From Erythrobacter sp. (GTDB taxonomy: Bacteria > Pseudomonadota > Alphaproteobacteria > Sphingomonadales > Sphingomonadaceae): a DNA stretch of 57,457 bases. Below, piece by piece: positions 1 to 8,305 of the stretch. The stretch's first letter is position 1. Each line of letters starts with the position of its first letter. The notes beneath the pieces are model-generated. The model was not told the DNA's origin, did not search any database, and saw nothing but the letters and a program-made list of their open reading frames with translations. The stretch covers positions 1 through 57,457 of the forward strand of contig NZ_JAMNXL010000003.1 in NCBI RefSeq assembly GCF_023653175.1. The letters run 5' to 3'. The translations under genes were made by a program, and so were the position numbers.

Positions 1-182
1 AGGTTGCGCCCGGTGCCGCAGGCGACCTCGAGCACCCGCATTCCGGGCCGCGCCGCCAGCCCCGCGATCAGCGTGTCGCGCCCGAACAGGTAATACTTGC
101 GCGTGAAGTCATAGATGTGGCGCTGGCCGCGATAGACCTCGTCCATCAGCGCGGCGTGCGAGGGGCGGGGAGCGGAAGCCAT
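1..182 (-). CDS. btaB: SAM-dependent methyltransferase, BtaB-like (diacylglycerylhomoserine N-methyltransferase), 3' end cut by window edge
   Basis: Reverse translation gives MASAPRPSHAALMDEVYRGQRHIYDFTRKYYLFGRDTLIAGLAARPGMRVLEVACGTGRN (SAM-binding motif I). The start overlaps the stop of the BtaA-like gene (TGATG). Confidence 0.75.
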   Translation of the reverse strand, partial: MASAPRPSHAALMDEVYRGQRHIYDFTRKYYLFGRDTLIAGLAARPGMRVLEVACGTGRN

Positions 183-1396
183 CACGCCAGCTCGTAGACA
201 TGGACGCCGCCATAGATCGACGAACGATCGCGGCGGGTGAGGTCGGCGGAGACCTCTTCAAGGTAGCGCCACTGCGACAGGATCGCATCGTCCAGGCGGC
301 CGGGCAGCAGGCTCGGCTCGGCAGCGGTGCGGAACAGCACCCGCGCGCCGGGGCGGCTGGCGCGGGTGATGCGGCTCCACAGGCCATCGAGCTGCTGGTT
401 GTTCATCCAGTCCTGCGCATCGAGCAGCACGAAGCGGTCCATGCTCGCCTCCTCGCGAGCCTCGATCCAGCCCACCATGTTGGCGCGGGTCACGTCGAGC
501 CGCCCGATCCGCTCGCGCATCGCCTCCCAGTTGGCGCGCTGGAGATAGGGCGGCAGGGCGGCGCTTTCCGAACGGTTGTAGCCGCGCCCGAAGGCCTGCC
601 AGGCGAAGTAGTTGTCCTTGACCTCGAAATCGCAGGCGAGCTTTTCGAGCCGGCGGCGCAACACTTCTGCCATGCGCTCGTCGCCCGCAAGGTGCTCGAA
701 CTGCGCAGGGGGGATGCCGAGGCCAAACAGCGAGGCGGGCTGATCGGTCAGCCAGCGGATGAACTTCTTCTCGAACACGGGCGCCAGCTCCTGCTCGAAC
801 ACCGCGCGCTGTTCCTCGAGCGTCTGGGCCTCGAGCAGCTTGCCGAGATCGATCTTGTAGAGCTTGGCAAAGACGTGGGCCAGGCCGATGAAATTGCCGA
901 GCAATCCCTGCCGGTAGATGCCGCGCGTGAAGTAGCTGATGCGCTTGCGCCCGCGGATGTCGCGCTTTTCCCAATAGGCGCGGCTTTCCTCGTCGAGATG
1001 GGGCGCGATCATGGTCTTGTAGACCGCCGCGTTCTCCTTGTGGTCGGCGTGCGCGAAGAAGCGGTGGAAGCGCTCGTAATTGGGCAGGTGGCGGATAGCC
1101 GCGATCTTGAGACGCCCGAGCGCCACATGCGCATGGTTCAAGTCGACCGCGGTCACGCTCTCCGGGTTCGCAGTGAGGTAGGACAGCGCGTTGCAGCTCC
1201 CGCTGGCGATGCACATGACGCGGCTGTCGGGCTGGATGTCGAGGCCCTCCATGTCGACCACCGGGTCTTCCCAGATCTGGGCATAGACCAGCCCCTTGAA
1301 GGCGAGCGCAAACGCCTTGTCGAGCAGCTTGTCGCCGACCTTTGCATCCTTGCGGATCACCGCGTCTTCGATGATCCGCTTTGCCTGAGTAGCCAT
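182..1396 (-). CDS. btaA: BtaA-like S-adenosylmethionine:diacylglycerol 3-amino-3-carboxypropyl transferase (DUF3419)
   Basis: 404 aa ORF with MEGLDIQPDSRVMCIASGSCNALSYLTANPESVTAVDLNHAHVALGRLKIAA and C-terminal YGGVHVYELA; DUF3419/BtaA family features; adjacent to the BtaB-like methyltransferase. Confidence 0.85.
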   Translation of the reverse strand: MATQAKRIIEDAVIRKDAKVGDKLLDKAFALAFKGLVYAQIWEDPVVDMEGLDIQPDSRVMCIASGSCNALSYLTANPESVTAVDLNHAHVALGRLKIAAIRHLPNYERFHRFFAHADHKENAAVYKTMIAPHLDEESRAYWEKRDIRGRKRISYFTRGIYRQGLLGNFIGLAHVFAKLYKIDLGKLLEAQTLEEQRAVFEQELAPVFEKKFIRWLTDQPASLFGLGIPPAQFEHLAGDERMAEVLRRRLEKLACDFEVKDNYFAWQAFGRGYNRSESAALPPYLQRANWEAMRERIGRLDVTRANMVGWIEAREEASMDRFVLLDAQDWMNNQQLDGLWSRITRASRPGARVLFRTAAEPSLLPGRLDDAILSQWRYLEEVSADLTRRDRSSIYGGVHVYELA

Positions 1397-1477
1397 AGGG
1401 GGAGGGGGTCCTTGCCGTTACGTCAAGCGGTTGTCGTATTCGCGATGCGTTTCGTCAATGTGACGGTTTCCACAGGC

Positions 1478-2452
1478 TTATGCGCCAGAAGCGATGGGCC
1501 CCGCAATCGTCGCCGCATAGGCCGCCGGATCGGCATTGCCGCCGGTGAGCATGATGACGGTGTCCGCGTCGACCGGCACCTTGCCCGCGAGAGCCGCCGC
1601 CAGCGCCGCCGCGCCGCCCGGTTCGACCACCAGCCGCAGCTCGGCAAAGGCAAAGCGCTGCGCCGCGCGCACCTCGTCGTCGGTGACGGTGACGCCGGGT
1701 TCGGCGCGGCCGCGCAGCAGGCCGAGGTTCAATGGCTTGGTGACGTTGGGCTGGAGCGCGTCGCAGATCGTCTTGGGCGCATCCGGCGCGGCATGGACCA
1801 GCTCGCCCTTCGCGATCGCCTGCCCGACCATGTCCCAGCCGACCGGCTCCACCGGATGCACCGCGCTGCCGGGCGCGCCGAGCGCCAGCCCGGCGGTCAG
1901 CCCCCCGCCGCCGCAGCACGCCACGATCCGCGACGGCGCATGACCGAGCTGCGCGGCGATCTCGATCGCGGCCGAGCCTTGCCCCTCGATCACCCATGGA
2001 TCGCCGAAGGCATGGACCAGCGAGCCGCCGCGCTCTTCGATCAGCCGCGCGGCCACCGCATCGCGGTCCTCGCCGGGGCGCTGGTAGAGCACCACCTCGG
2101 CGCCCAGCGCCTTGGTGTTGGCGAGCTTCACTTGCGGCGCATCATGCGGCATGACGATGGCCGCGCGGATGCCAAGCCGCCGCGCTGACCACGCAACGCC
2201 CTGCGCATGATTGCCCGACGACACGGCGACGACCCCCGCACGACGTTCCTCCTCCGTGAGGTTGGAAAGCCGCCACCACGCACCCCTGATCTTGAACGAA
2301 CCGATCGGTTGCAGCGTCTCGGCCTTCACCCAGGCGCGCACGCCCCTGATCTTGACCGGCAGCAGCGGGGTGGGTGGGAGGATCGCTGCAACCGATGCGG
2401 CGGCGGCGATCACGCCTTCCTGGGTTGGCATTCTGACATCGGCTTGGATCAT
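1478..2452 (-). CDS. PLP-dependent threonine/serine dehydratase family
   Basis: MIQADVRMPTQEGVIAAAASVAAILPPTPLL...GSFKIRGAWWRL (PLP lysine motif)...CCGGGGLTAG; start revised to ATG 2452. Confidence 0.85.
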   Translation of the reverse strand: MIQADVRMPTQEGVIAAAASVAAILPPTPLLPVKIRGVRAWVKAETLQPIGSFKIRGAWWRLSNLTEEERRAGVVAVSSGNHAQGVAWSARRLGIRAAIVMPHDAPQVKLANTKALGAEVVLYQRPGEDRDAVAARLIEERGGSLVHAFGDPWVIEGQGSAAIEIAAQLGHAPSRIVACCGGGGLTAGLALGAPGSAVHPVEPVGWDMVGQAIAKGELVHAAPDAPKTICDALQPNVTKPLNLGLLRGRAEPGVTVTDDEVRAAQRFAFAELRLVVEPGGAAALAAALAGKVPVDADTVIMLTGGNADPAAYAATIAGPIASGA

Positions 2453-2575
2453 TTGTCCCCTCGGCTGCGTTGGACTAACTGGTTGCCGCATTGCTTCTGT
2501 CCGAAAACCGGTTCCCACTTTTCGGAGCAATGCTTTAAGGCGCGCGCAAGATTCGCATCACGAAAGGTTCCTATC

Positions 2576-3802
2576 ATGTCGGCAGCTAAGTCCAGCACTG
2601 TTCTCGTCATCGGTGCGGGCGGGGTGAGTTCGGTCTGCGTCCACAAGATGGCGTTCAACCCCGAGATATTCCCCGAGATCCACCTCGCCAGCCGCACCAA
2701 GTCCAAGTGCGACGCGATCGCCGCGAGCGTCAAGGAGCGCTGCGGGCGCGATATCGCCACCTACGAGATCGACGCGGAGGAAGTCCCGGCGATGGTGCGC
2801 CTGATCCGCGAGACCGGCGCAGGGCTGGTGGTGAACCTCGCGCTGCCCTATCAGGATCTGCCGATCATGGACGCCTGCCTCGAAGCGGGAGTCGATTACC
2901 TCGACACCGCCAATTACGAGCCCAAGGACGAGGCCAAGTTCGAATATCACTGGCAGTGGGCCTATCAGGAGCGGTTCAAGGACGCGGGGCTGATGGCGCT
3001 GCTGGGGTCGGGCTTCGATCCGGGCGTCACCAGCGTGTTCACCATGTGGCTCAAGAAGCACAAGCTCAAGACCATCCGCCAACTCGACATCCTGGATTGC
3101 AACGGCGGTGATCACGGCCAGCATTTCGCGACCAACTTCAACCCGGAAATCAACATCCGCGAAGTGACCGCTCCGGCGCGCCACTGGGAGAACGGCGAGT
3201 GGGTCGAGACCCCGGCCATGTCCACCAAGGTCGGCTTCGATTTCGAGGCGGTCGGCCCCAAGAACATGTACCTGATGTATCACGAGGAGCTGGAAAGCCT
3301 CGCGAAGTTCGTCCCCGAACTCGAGCGCGCGCGCTTCTGGATGACCTTCGGCGATCAGTACATCACCCACCTCACCGTGCTCCAGAACGTCGGCATGACC
3401 AGCATCGAGCCGGTGCGCTATCAGGGCAAGGACATCATCCCGCTGCAATTCCTCGCCGCGGTGCTGCCCAAGCCCGAAACGCTGGGCGAGACCACCAAGG
3501 GCAACACCAATATCGGCGTGATCGCGACCGGCGAGGCGCTCGACGGTTCGGGCGAGAAGACGTTCTACATCAAGAACATCTGCTCGCACGAGGCGGCCTA
3601 TGAGGAGACCGGCAATCAGGCGGTCAGCTACACCACCGGCGTACCGGCGATGATCGGCGCGGCCATGATGGTGCGCGGGGATTGGCGCGGGGAGGGCGTG
3701 TTCAACATCGAACAGCTCGATCCCGATCCCTTCATGGACATGCTCAACGCTCACGGGCTGCCGTGGACGGTCGAGGAGATGGACGGGCCGGTCGGGTTCT
3801 AG
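2576..3802 (+). CDS. Carboxynorspermidine/carboxyspermidine dehydrogenase (saccharopine dehydrogenase family, LYS1-like)
   Basis: MSAAKSSTVLVIGAGGVSSVCVHKMAFNPEIFPEIHLASRTKSKCDAIA...; the supplied ORF start (2207) is upstream, ATG 2576 fits better; nspC-like gene lies downstream. Confidence 0.88.
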   Translation: MSAAKSSTVLVIGAGGVSSVCVHKMAFNPEIFPEIHLASRTKSKCDAIAASVKERCGRDIATYEIDAEEVPAMVRLIRETGAGLVVNLALPYQDLPIMDACLEAGVDYLDTANYEPKDEAKFEYHWQWAYQERFKDAGLMALLGSGFDPGVTSVFTMWLKKHKLKTIRQLDILDCNGGDHGQHFATNFNPEINIREVTAPARHWENGEWVETPAMSTKVGFDFEAVGPKNMYLMYHEELESLAKFVPELERARFWMTFGDQYITHLTVLQNVGMTSIEPVRYQGKDIIPLQFLAAVLPKPETLGETTKGNTNIGVIATGEALDGSGEKTFYIKNICSHEAAYEETGNQAVSYTTGVPAMIGAAMMVRGDWRGEGVFNIEQLDPDPFMDMLNAHGLPWTVEEMDGPVGF

Positions 3803-3833
3803 TATCGTCGGCCCTCTGATCGGGGGGCATCGG

Positions 3834-4319
3834 ATGGCAGTCGGGTGGCGCGATAATGCCTTTCAGCCGGGCAAGGCGCTTGCCGGGGCGATTGCCGACA
3901 GGTGGTCCTGGCTGACCAAGCGCGGCGACCTTGAGCCGTTCCTGTGCTCGATGCTTGGCGATGTCTTCGCCGCCGACGGGGACGGGCAGGTGCACTGGCT
4001 GTGCTGCTCGGCCGCCGATGTGCGGCAGGTCGCCGCAAGCCGCGCCGCGTTCGATGCGATTTGCGCGCGAGGCGGCGACGAGGTGGATGAGTGGTTTGGC
4101 CCAAAGCTCATCGCGCGGTTGCACGCGGCGGGCAAGGTCGCCGGGCCCGGTGAGGCCTATATGTTCCTCACGCTGCCGATTTTCGCCGAATGCAGCTTCG
4201 AGCCCGAGAATTTCAAGGTCATGTCGGTCAACGACGTTTTCATCGGGCTGGCAGAGATACATCAGCTCTATCTCGGGATTCCCGACGGCACCAAGGTGCG
4301 ACACTGGATTGTCGACTAG
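3834..4319 (+). CDS. DUF1851-like (Tdi1 immunity/GAD-related) hypothetical protein
   Basis: 161 aa; C-terminal GEAYMFLTLPIFAECSFEPENFKVMSVNDVFIGLAEIHQLYLGIPDGTKVR resembles DUF1851 proteins. Family call is from pattern memory. Confidence 0.55.
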   Translation: MAVGWRDNAFQPGKALAGAIADRWSWLTKRGDLEPFLCSMLGDVFAADGDGQVHWLCCSAADVRQVAASRAAFDAICARGGDEVDEWFGPKLIARLHAAGKVAGPGEAYMFLTLPIFAECSFEPENFKVMSVNDVFIGLAEIHQLYLGIPDGTKVRHWIVD

Positions 4320-4352
4320 CAGGAGGCGCGCTGCGCGACTATGGGCGCTGCC

Positions 4353-4433
4353 ATGCAAACCAAAGCCGGTGATCCGGGCGCCCCTGCCCATTTCGACCTG
4401 TCGCGTGTCGATGGAACCGCCTTTGGGTTCAAC
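4353..4433 (+). pseudogene. Diverged duplicate of the nspC 5' end (about 27 codons)
   Basis: MQTKAGDPGAPAHFDLSRVDGTAFGFN versus the nspC start MQTKAGDPGAFAQFDLSRVDSPAFVVD; 64/81 nt identical by hand alignment, with many of the differences at third codon positions. Confidence 0.8.
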
Positions 4434-5408
4434 GTGGTGTCGCTTTTCCGATCGCCAAGGCTGTCGGCGGGATTGGCTTTCTTGTCCATCGCCGCCTGCA
4501 GCGCGCCTCCTCCGCCGCGCGAAGAGTTGCCGACGCTCGCCGTCGACACCGGCTGGCCGACCATTCCCGCAGGCACCAAGTTCGGCGAGGTCAGCGGGGT
4601 TGATGTCGATGCGCAGGGCAATGTCTGGGTGCTCCACCGCGCCGGGCGCAAGTGGGAGGAACCCTTCCCGAAGGAGCCGATCCCCGAACCCACCGTCTTC
4701 AAGTTCTCGCCCGATGGCACGCTGCTCGCCCAGTGGGGCGCGGGTGTGTTCGTCATGCCGCATGGCATCTCGATCGACGCCGAGGGCAAGGTCTGGATCA
4801 CCGATGTGGCCCGCGAGCAGGTGTTCCGCTTCAGCGCAGAGGGCCGCCAAGAGCTGACCCTCGGCGAGCAGGGCGTCACCGCGCAGGACGCCGCCCATTT
4901 CGGACGCCCGGCGGACGTCGCCTTCCTGCTGGGCCGCGTCCTCATCGCCGATGGCTACGTGAACACCCGCGTCGCGGAAGTCTCGCCCGAGGGGGCGTTC
5001 ATCCGCGACTGGGGCGACTTCAAGGTCGCCCACGCGGTCGCTGTCGACGAGACCCGCATCTATGTCGCCGACCGCGAGAATGCGCGCATTCAGATCTATG
5101 ACCACGGCGGCAAACTGGTCGCCAGCTGGGCCTCGCCCGCCGGCAATCACACCTACGCCCTCAAGCCTTTGGGCGACGGGCGCGTGCTGGCGTTGGAGGG
5201 CCGCGACGGCGCCGACCGCAATGGCGCAGTGCTGCGCATCTATGCCGCGGGCGGCACCGCCGAGGCCGCTTACGACATCGGCCTGCCGGGCGACGACGCG
5301 AGCCTCGGGCATGATCTTGCGATCGGCCCGGACGGACATATCTACGCCACCGACGTCAATGGCGGACGTGTCGTGCGCCTTTCTCTTCCCTCCCGATCGG
5401 ACAAATAG
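4434..5408 (+). CDS. NHL/six-bladed beta-propeller lipoprotein (peptidyl-alpha-hydroxyglycine amidating lyase-like fold)
   Basis: GTG start at 4434 or 4437 gives VVSLFRSPRLSAGLAFLSIAAC|SAPPPP (lipobox), followed by NHL-type repeats (GVDVDAQGNVWVLHRAG, HGISIDAEGKVWITDVARE, VAVDETRIYVADRENARIQIYD, DLAIGPDGHIYATDVNGGRVVRL). The supplied ORF starts at 4341 inside the nspC-like fragment. Confidence 0.75.
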   Translation: MVSLFRSPRLSAGLAFLSIAACSAPPPPREELPTLAVDTGWPTIPAGTKFGEVSGVDVDAQGNVWVLHRAGRKWEEPFPKEPIPEPTVFKFSPDGTLLAQWGAGVFVMPHGISIDAEGKVWITDVAREQVFRFSAEGRQELTLGEQGVTAQDAAHFGRPADVAFLLGRVLIADGYVNTRVAEVSPEGAFIRDWGDFKVAHAVAVDETRIYVADRENARIQIYDHGGKLVASWASPAGNHTYALKPLGDGRVLALEGRDGADRNGAVLRIYAAGGTAEAAYDIGLPGDDASLGHDLAIGPDGHIYATDVNGGRVVRLSLPSRSDK

Positions 5409-5410
5409 CC

Positions 5411-6604
5411 ATGCAGACCAAGGCCGGTGATCCCGGGGCCTTCGCCCAATTCGATCTGTCGCGTGTCGACAGCCCCGCCTTCGTGGTCGACGCCGCGCGG
5501 CTGCGCGCCAATTGCCGCGTTCTGGCGGGCGTGCGCGATGCCGCCGCCGCAGACGGCGCGGACATCAAGGTCTTCGCCGCATTGAAGGCGTTCTCGATGT
5601 GGTCGGCAGCGCCGATCATCGGCGAATATCTCGACGGGGTCTCGACCTCGGGCCTGTGGGAAGCGCGCCTCGCGTCGGAGTTCTACGACGGCGAGATCGC
5701 GACCTACTCCGCCGCCTTCAAGCCCGAGGAGCTGGAGGAGATCTGCCGGCTGTCCGACCACGTGATCTTCAACTCGCCCTTCCAGCACCAACGGGCGCGC
5801 CTGATCCTCGACAACGCCGCAGCCAACGGCGCGCCGGTCAGCGTCGGCCTCAGGATCAACCCGCAGGTAGCAACCGGCGAGGTCGCCAAGTATGACCCCA
5901 GCGCCCCCGGATCGCGATTGGGCTTCCCGCTCGATCAGCTTACCGAGGAGCACATGGAGGGCGTCGAGGGCATCCACTTCCACAACCTGTGCGAACAGGA
6001 TTTCGAGCCCTTGAAGGCCACGTGGGACCGGGTGTTCGACGTGATCGAGCCCTTCTTCGAGCAGCTCAAATGGATCAACATGGGCGGTGGCCACCACATC
6101 ACCCGCGCCGATTACCAGCGCGAGGAGCTGGTGGAGTTCTTGCGTGACGCAGCCGCCGACACCGGCTGCCAGATCATCCTCGAACCCGGCGAGGCGGTCG
6201 CGCTCGACGCGGGCATTCTGGTCGGCACGCTGCTCGACACCCATTTCAACGAGATGCCGGTGGGGATCACCGACATCTCGGCGACCTGCCACATGCCCGA
6301 CGTGCTCGAAGCGCCCTATCGGCCAGCGATGCTCGGCGAGATCGTCGATGAGGGGCTTATCCCGATCCGTCTCGGCGGCCCCTCATGCCTCGCGGGCGAC
6401 GTGATCGGCGACTACCGCCTGCCGGTCCCCGCCGAGCCCGGCGCGCGTTTCGCCTTCCTCGACCAGGCGCATTATTCGATGGTGAAGACCAACACCTTCA
6501 ACGGGGTCGCGCTGCCGAGCATCTGGATGTGGGACAGCGAAACCGACGCGCTCGACTGCATCAAACGCTTCGACTACGCCGATTTCCGCGACCGGCTGAG
6601 CTGA
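5411..6604 (+). CDS. nspC: Carboxynorspermidine/carboxyspermidine decarboxylase
   Basis: Fold-III PLP decarboxylase with FAALKAFSMWSAAPIIGEYLDGVSTSGLWEARLASEFYDGEIATYSAAFKPEEL, GIHFHNLCEQ, GGGHHITR, LEPGEAVALDAG. Confidence 0.9.
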   Translation: MQTKAGDPGAFAQFDLSRVDSPAFVVDAARLRANCRVLAGVRDAAAADGADIKVFAALKAFSMWSAAPIIGEYLDGVSTSGLWEARLASEFYDGEIATYSAAFKPEELEEICRLSDHVIFNSPFQHQRARLILDNAAANGAPVSVGLRINPQVATGEVAKYDPSAPGSRLGFPLDQLTEEHMEGVEGIHFHNLCEQDFEPLKATWDRVFDVIEPFFEQLKWINMGGGHHITRADYQREELVEFLRDAAADTGCQIILEPGEAVALDAGILVGTLLDTHFNEMPVGITDISATCHMPDVLEAPYRPAMLGEIVDEGLIPIRLGGPSCLAGDVIGDYRLPVPAEPGARFAFLDQAHYSMVKTNTFNGVALPSIWMWDSETDALDCIKRFDYADFRDRLS

Positions 6605-6630
6605 GCTGGCGGGCGAGGGGGGACAGATAG

Positions 6631-7140
6631 ATGACCAGACTTCGGGCATTCGCGGCGGCGCTCGCCGTCGCCGGGGCAGCCGCGCCCGCGGCGGCGCAGG
6701 ATTACGATGCGAAGCGCATCGTCATGTCGGTCACCCAGGCCGATCTGGCTGCGACGGTCACCGCGCTCGGGCACAAGGTGAGGGAGACCGGCAAGCCCGG
6801 CGAGACCTATCTTGCCGCCGAAAGCGAGGACGGGATCGTCTACCTCCTGTTCGGCACCGCCTGCGACGTGAGCGGTGTGCCCGGCTGCCAGGGGGTGATG
6901 ATCCAGGCGCGCTTCGACCTTCCCGAGGGCACCAGTTTCGAGACCCTCGCCAAGGCCAACGACGCCCAGGCCGCGATCAGCGTCACCGCCGATTTCGAGG
7001 AGAAGTCGCTGGTCTTCACCCGCTATCACGTTCTCGATCAGGGGGTGACGATGGCCAATATCCGCGAGAACATCAACGTGCTGCTGAGCATCATCGGCGA
7101 TGCCTATCCGGTGGCAGCGGGCGAGGATGCGGGCGGCTAG
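6631..7140 (+). CDS. Secreted YbjN-domain protein
   Basis: Signal peptide MTRLRAFAAALAVAGAAAPAAAQ, then a YbjN-like fold (VTALGHKVRETG...YLLFGTACDVSG...FDLPEGTSFETLAKAND). Confidence 0.65.
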   Translation: MTRLRAFAAALAVAGAAAPAAAQDYDAKRIVMSVTQADLAATVTALGHKVRETGKPGETYLAAESEDGIVYLLFGTACDVSGVPGCQGVMIQARFDLPEGTSFETLAKANDAQAAISVTADFEEKSLVFTRYHVLDQGVTMANIRENINVLLSIIGDAYPVAAGEDAGG

Positions 7141-7141
7141 A

Positions 7142-7185
7142 GCGTTTTCGAGCCGGGTGAAATCACCCGGCGGCTCGAAAAACGC
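7142..7185. repeat. Palindromic extragenic element / candidate bidirectional terminator 1
   Basis: GCGTTTTCGAGCCGGGTGA-aa-TCACCCGGCGGCTCGAAAAACGC, arms near-perfect apart from a small indel. Confidence 0.7.
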
Positions 7186-7199
7186 GGTAAAACAATAGC

Positions 7200-7243
7200 C
7201 TAGAGCGGCCGGTCCGATGCAATCGGATCGGAAACCGCCCTAG
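7200..7243. repeat. Palindromic extragenic element 2, overlapping the DUF3137 gene stop codon
   Basis: CTAGAGCGGccGGTCCGATgcaATCGGATCggaaaCCGCCCTAG, nested inverted repeats between convergent genes. Confidence 0.65.
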
Positions 7244-8232
7244 AGCTCGCCCGAGCCTGCCGGGTTCTGCTCCAGCACCCGTCCGCGCTCGTTCTGGTTG
7301 ATCGCCAGCGCCAGCCCCGCCAGCGCCCCGAACTGGCGGGCGGCGCGCGCGGCGTTCTCGTGGTCCTTTGCGGCGTCCATCCCGCCGCTTTCGAACAGAT
7401 TGCCCGCCTCGATGGCGATGATCACCTCGCCGCGGGCGAACAACGCGCGAAGCTCGCGCGCCTCGAAGGCGCTTTCGAGCCGCAGCAGATGCTCGACATA
7501 GCTCGGATGCACCAGCACCCGCGCCTCGACCTGATCGTCGGAATAGAGCGCGAAGGTCTCGCCGAAAGCGGGGTGGACCTGGTCGACGCGGTCGAGGCGG
7601 TGCCCCTCGAAGCGGACATGATCGCTCGCGCCGCCGAGGCCCAGCCACTTGCGGTGCTTGCCCGCGCGTTCGAGCAGCGTCGTCGAATGGAACCGGCGGC
7701 CGAAGCTCATGCGGATGATCGGCCCCCTGAACACCGTCACCCAGCGCCGGTTCTTGCCCGAACCGCGCTGCTCTTCGAGATGACATTCGTAGAGGTCGAA
7801 ATCATGCCCCTCGAGCGTGCCATGCCAGCGATCCTCGAAGCTGGAGCGGTCGAAGCCGGGCAAGAGGCCATAGTTGCGCGCCGCCTCGAATTCGGGGCCG
7901 GGCTCGACCTCGGCGGCATAGGACAGGCCATGGCTGGCCGCGATTGCGCTGTTGATACCGGTCTTGATCGCCAGCTTTGCCGCGGCAATCGGGCGGTATC
8001 CCCACCAGGCCGCACCCGCGACGCCGGCGAAAGTTAGGATGCCTGACAGCTGCGTCGGCAGGGGGCTGAACCAGATGAAGGCGATCACCGGCATGAGGAT
8101 CACCGCGCCCCACACCCAGCGGTTCGTCGCCTGCTTCTTCGCGCTTTCGCGCATGCCGTTCTGCCCGGCAAGCCAATCCGCCAGGCCGCCCTGCATCAGG
8201 GCGTTGATATCCGATCCCACTGGTCCCGCCAT
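7240..8232 (-). CDS. DUF3137-family membrane protein
   Basis: 330 aa; two TM segments (WGAVILMPVIAFIWFSPLP, ILTFAGVAGAAWWGY) then GLLPGFDRSSFEDRWHGTLEGHDFDLYECHLEEQR; divergent from lemA as commonly seen. Confidence 0.75.
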   Translation of the reverse strand: MAGPVGSDINALMQGGLADWLAGQNGMRESAKKQATNRWVWGAVILMPVIAFIWFSPLPTQLSGILTFAGVAGAAWWGYRPIAAAKLAIKTGINSAIAASHGLSYAAEVEPGPEFEAARNYGLLPGFDRSSFEDRWHGTLEGHDFDLYECHLEEQRGSGKNRRWVTVFRGPIIRMSFGRRFHSTTLLERAGKHRKWLGLGGASDHVRFEGHRLDRVDQVHPAFGETFALYSDDQVEARVLVHPSYVEHLLRLESAFEARELRALFARGEVIIAIEAGNLFESGGMDAAKDHENAARAARQFGALAGLALAINQNERGRVLEQNPAGSGEL

Positions 8233-8305
8233 TATTTGCCGGTTAGCACCTCTCCCTTAACGAATATGCGCTAAGGAACGCGCAGAATTCAAGGAGGGCT
8301 TGCGC

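Noticed and set aside
200-2188. 662-aa plus-strand ORF spanning btaA and the dehydratase
   Set aside because: Covers two well-supported minus-strand genes and an intergenic spacer; no domain recognised.
3744-5339. 531-aa minus-strand ORF across the inserted cassette
   Set aside because: Antisense to the DUF1851-like and NHL genes; no motif, starts and ends do not fit gene spacing.
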